Source: Pelagibacterales bacterium SAG-MED22
Lineage (GTDB): Bacteria > Pseudomonadota > Alphaproteobacteria > Pelagibacterales > Pelagibacteraceae
Assembly (NCBI GenBank): GCA_014653985.1
Contig: JACWDT010000001.1
Location: 124,001 to 188,000 of the forward strand
Length of the DNA stretch: 64,000 nt
Reading direction: 5' to 3'
The translations under genes and the position numbers were made by a program. Below are positions 63,052 through 64,000 of this stretch, in pieces (position 1 is the stretch's first letter; each line of letters starts with the position of its first letter). The notes beneath the pieces were generated by a model. It was not told where the DNA came from, did no database searches, and was given only the letters and a program-made list of their open reading frames with translations.

Positions 63052-63410
63052 AATTAATATTAAATTTTAATACTTGAGTTTAATAATATAAATTAAACAT
63101 TACAGGTATGTGACAATTAAAAAAAAAAACTCATTTTAGGTTTTATTTTTTTGTGTTGAATTTGTATTTGTTGCAATTAAGCTACACTTTAAAATTATAA
63201 AGCATACATATTTTTAATATTAAAAATTACATTTAAAATTTAATTATTTTTTTTTTTGTTAAATATAAGTTTTTTTAAATTTATTTTTACAAATTTAAGT
63301 AAGTAATATTTACTAGTAAGTTTTAAACTTTTTATCATACATAATTTTAATAGAACCAGATCGTTAATGTTAATTATTAATAATAAACAATAAAGAAAGG
63401 TTAGATTAAT
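63052..63410. promoter_or_regulatory. AT-rich control region between the regulator and porin 2
   Basis: A 359-bp gap without a gene. Near the regulator start, GTTTAAT (63078-63084) and ATTAAAC (63092-63098) form a seven-base inverted repeat with a seven-base spacer. The shared 25-bp operator-like motif is at 63365-63389. Between them are long T and A runs (63245-63290) suggesting curved DNA. No other gene or terminator is seen. Confidence 0.5.
63365..63389. promoter_or_regulatory. Operator-like motif upstream of porin 2 (inverted copy)
   Basis: TAATGTTAATTATTAATAATAAACA, the exact reverse complement of 61592-61616. It ends 22 bases before the porin 2 ATG, the same distance as the motif before porin 1, but in opposite orientation, as expected for a palindromic protein-binding site. 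Confidence 0.6.
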
Positions 63411-64000
63411 ATGAACAAAATAACAAAAATTGGATTATCAGCTTTAGCTGGTTCTCTTGTTACGTTGTCAGCGCATGCTGGTTCATTATCAGCATCTGGT
63501 TCTGCATCTATTTCATTTTCAGACGGTGACGTTGATGAAGTAGTAGTTGGTGATGGATTAACTCCAGAAGGTAACCAATGGACAATGGCTGACTCAATCA
63601 AAATGACTGGTTCAGGAGATATGGACAATGGTATGTCTGTTTCTGTAACATTTGAAATTGATAACGATGAAACTGATGCTGGTGATGTATTAGATACTCA
63701 CGGTATTACATTAGACACTAATGGAATGGGAACACTTATGTTTTATGGCCACGGTGGTGATGGTGCATTAAGTGCAATCGATGATAAATCTCCAAACGCT
63801 TACGAAGAGTCTTGGGATGGTGTAACAAACGCTGATGAAGAGACTGTTCCAGATGGTATTTCAGCAGACAACATGTTCACTTACAAGTCACCAAGCTTTG
63901 ATGGAACTACAGTAACAATTGGATACGTTCCGTCAGGGGTTGCTAAGACAACACCTAAAGATGGTTACATGGACTTTTCAGTTGTAAACTCAGGTGGAAT
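63411..64000 (+). CDS. Outer-membrane porin (paralogue 2), 3' end outside window
   Basis: The first 196 residues of a second porin. It starts NKITKIGLSALAGSLVTLSAHA (signal peptide) and continues GSLSASGSASISFSDGD. It closely follows paralogue 1 (for example SPNAYEESWDGVTNADEETV), differing mainly in loop segments such as the region after DEVVV and DETDAGDVLD. It is open to the window edge. Tandem duplication is evident. AAAGG lies upstream of the ATG as a weak ribosome-binding site. Confidence 0.9.
   Translation, partial: MNKITKIGLSALAGSLVTLSAHAGSLSASGSASISFSDGDVDEVVVGDGLTPEGNQWTMADSIKMTGSGDMDNGMSVSVTFEIDNDETDAGDVLDTHGITLDTNGMGTLMFYGHGGDGALSAIDDKSPNAYEESWDGVTNADEETVPDGISADNMFTYKSPSFDGTTVTIGYVPSGVAKTTPKDGYMDFSVVNSGG

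Noticed and set aside
1-64000. CRISPR arrays, insertion sequences, prophage genes, rRNA operons
   Set aside because: No regularly spaced repeats, transposase, phage structural gene or rRNA sequence was found in the window.

Overview
The window is extremely AT-rich, tightly packed alphaproteobacterial DNA. It looks like a chromosome of the SAR11 clade (Candidatus Pelagibacter or a close relative). The basis is the many 1-11 bp gene overlaps, the near absence of mobile genes, the DUF4212/acetate-type symporter beside acs, small porins of SAR11 type, and a classical alphaproteobacterial replication-origin neighbourhood. This assignment is inference from gene content and composition; no database was searched.

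Layout. 1-1705: cytochrome c maturation genes ccmC-ccmD-ccmE-ccmF on the minus strand, with ccmF cut by the window edge. 1.9-6.8 kb: hspQ, yciB, a DUF2794 gene, a Bax-inhibitor-1-like membrane protein, an aldo/keto reductase, an IalB-family secreted protein and argG. 6.8-12.6 kb: a redox/photolyase neighbourhood containing a PsiE-family protein, a photolyase-type FAD protein with the flavin domain first, a second photolyase-related protein coupled to a 43-residue DUF2256 gene, an SDR without the catalytic Tyr, and a PQQ-type sugar dehydrogenase. 12.6-19.3 kb: a TauD-like dioxygenase, folD, an mscS-type channel, hemD-hemC, and divergent tsaD-EVE. 19.3-24.3 kb: acetyl-CoA synthetase with a polylysine leader, and a two-component sodium/solute symporter ending in a strong terminator. 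24.3-28.8 kb: rpe, a heparinase II/III-like gene, purH and phhB.

At 28.84-30.56 kb lies the most distinctive accessory locus. An intact tRNA-Gly(GCC) and a 43-bp exact copy of its 5' half bracket one secreted beta-propeller gene. Helically phased GTGTC repeats sit just inside each end. I read this as a miniature site-specific island without a visible integrase.

30.6-36.7 kb holds a LON-domain protein, ubiH-like, ftsK, lolA, GNAT, HIT and a secreted protein of unknown function. 36.9-39.8 kb is a his operon (hisB-H-A-F-E). 39.9-43.7 kb is hslVU, smr, a Tim44-like gene, fxsA and secB. 43.7-47.1 kb is dnaQ-coaE-aroE-maf-ppsR, pointing left. 47.13-47.40 kb is the probable oriC, and hemE-hemH-hemJ-rho-mnmE-mnmG-rsmG-parA-parB point right. 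A perfect parS lies inside rsmG. holA, lptE, leuS and a DUF3576 lipoprotein gene follow on the minus strand. The window ends with two tandem porin paralogues around a winged-helix regulator-like gene; a 25-bp identical motif lies upstream of both porins in opposite orientations.

Taken together, most of the window is housekeeping: haem supply and cytochrome maturation, amino acid and purine synthesis, protein quality control, chromosome replication and segregation, and envelope assembly. The novelty is concentrated in the tRNA-Gly mini-island, the photolyase cluster, the Acs leader, an EF-hand-like loop in the symporter, and the porin control region.
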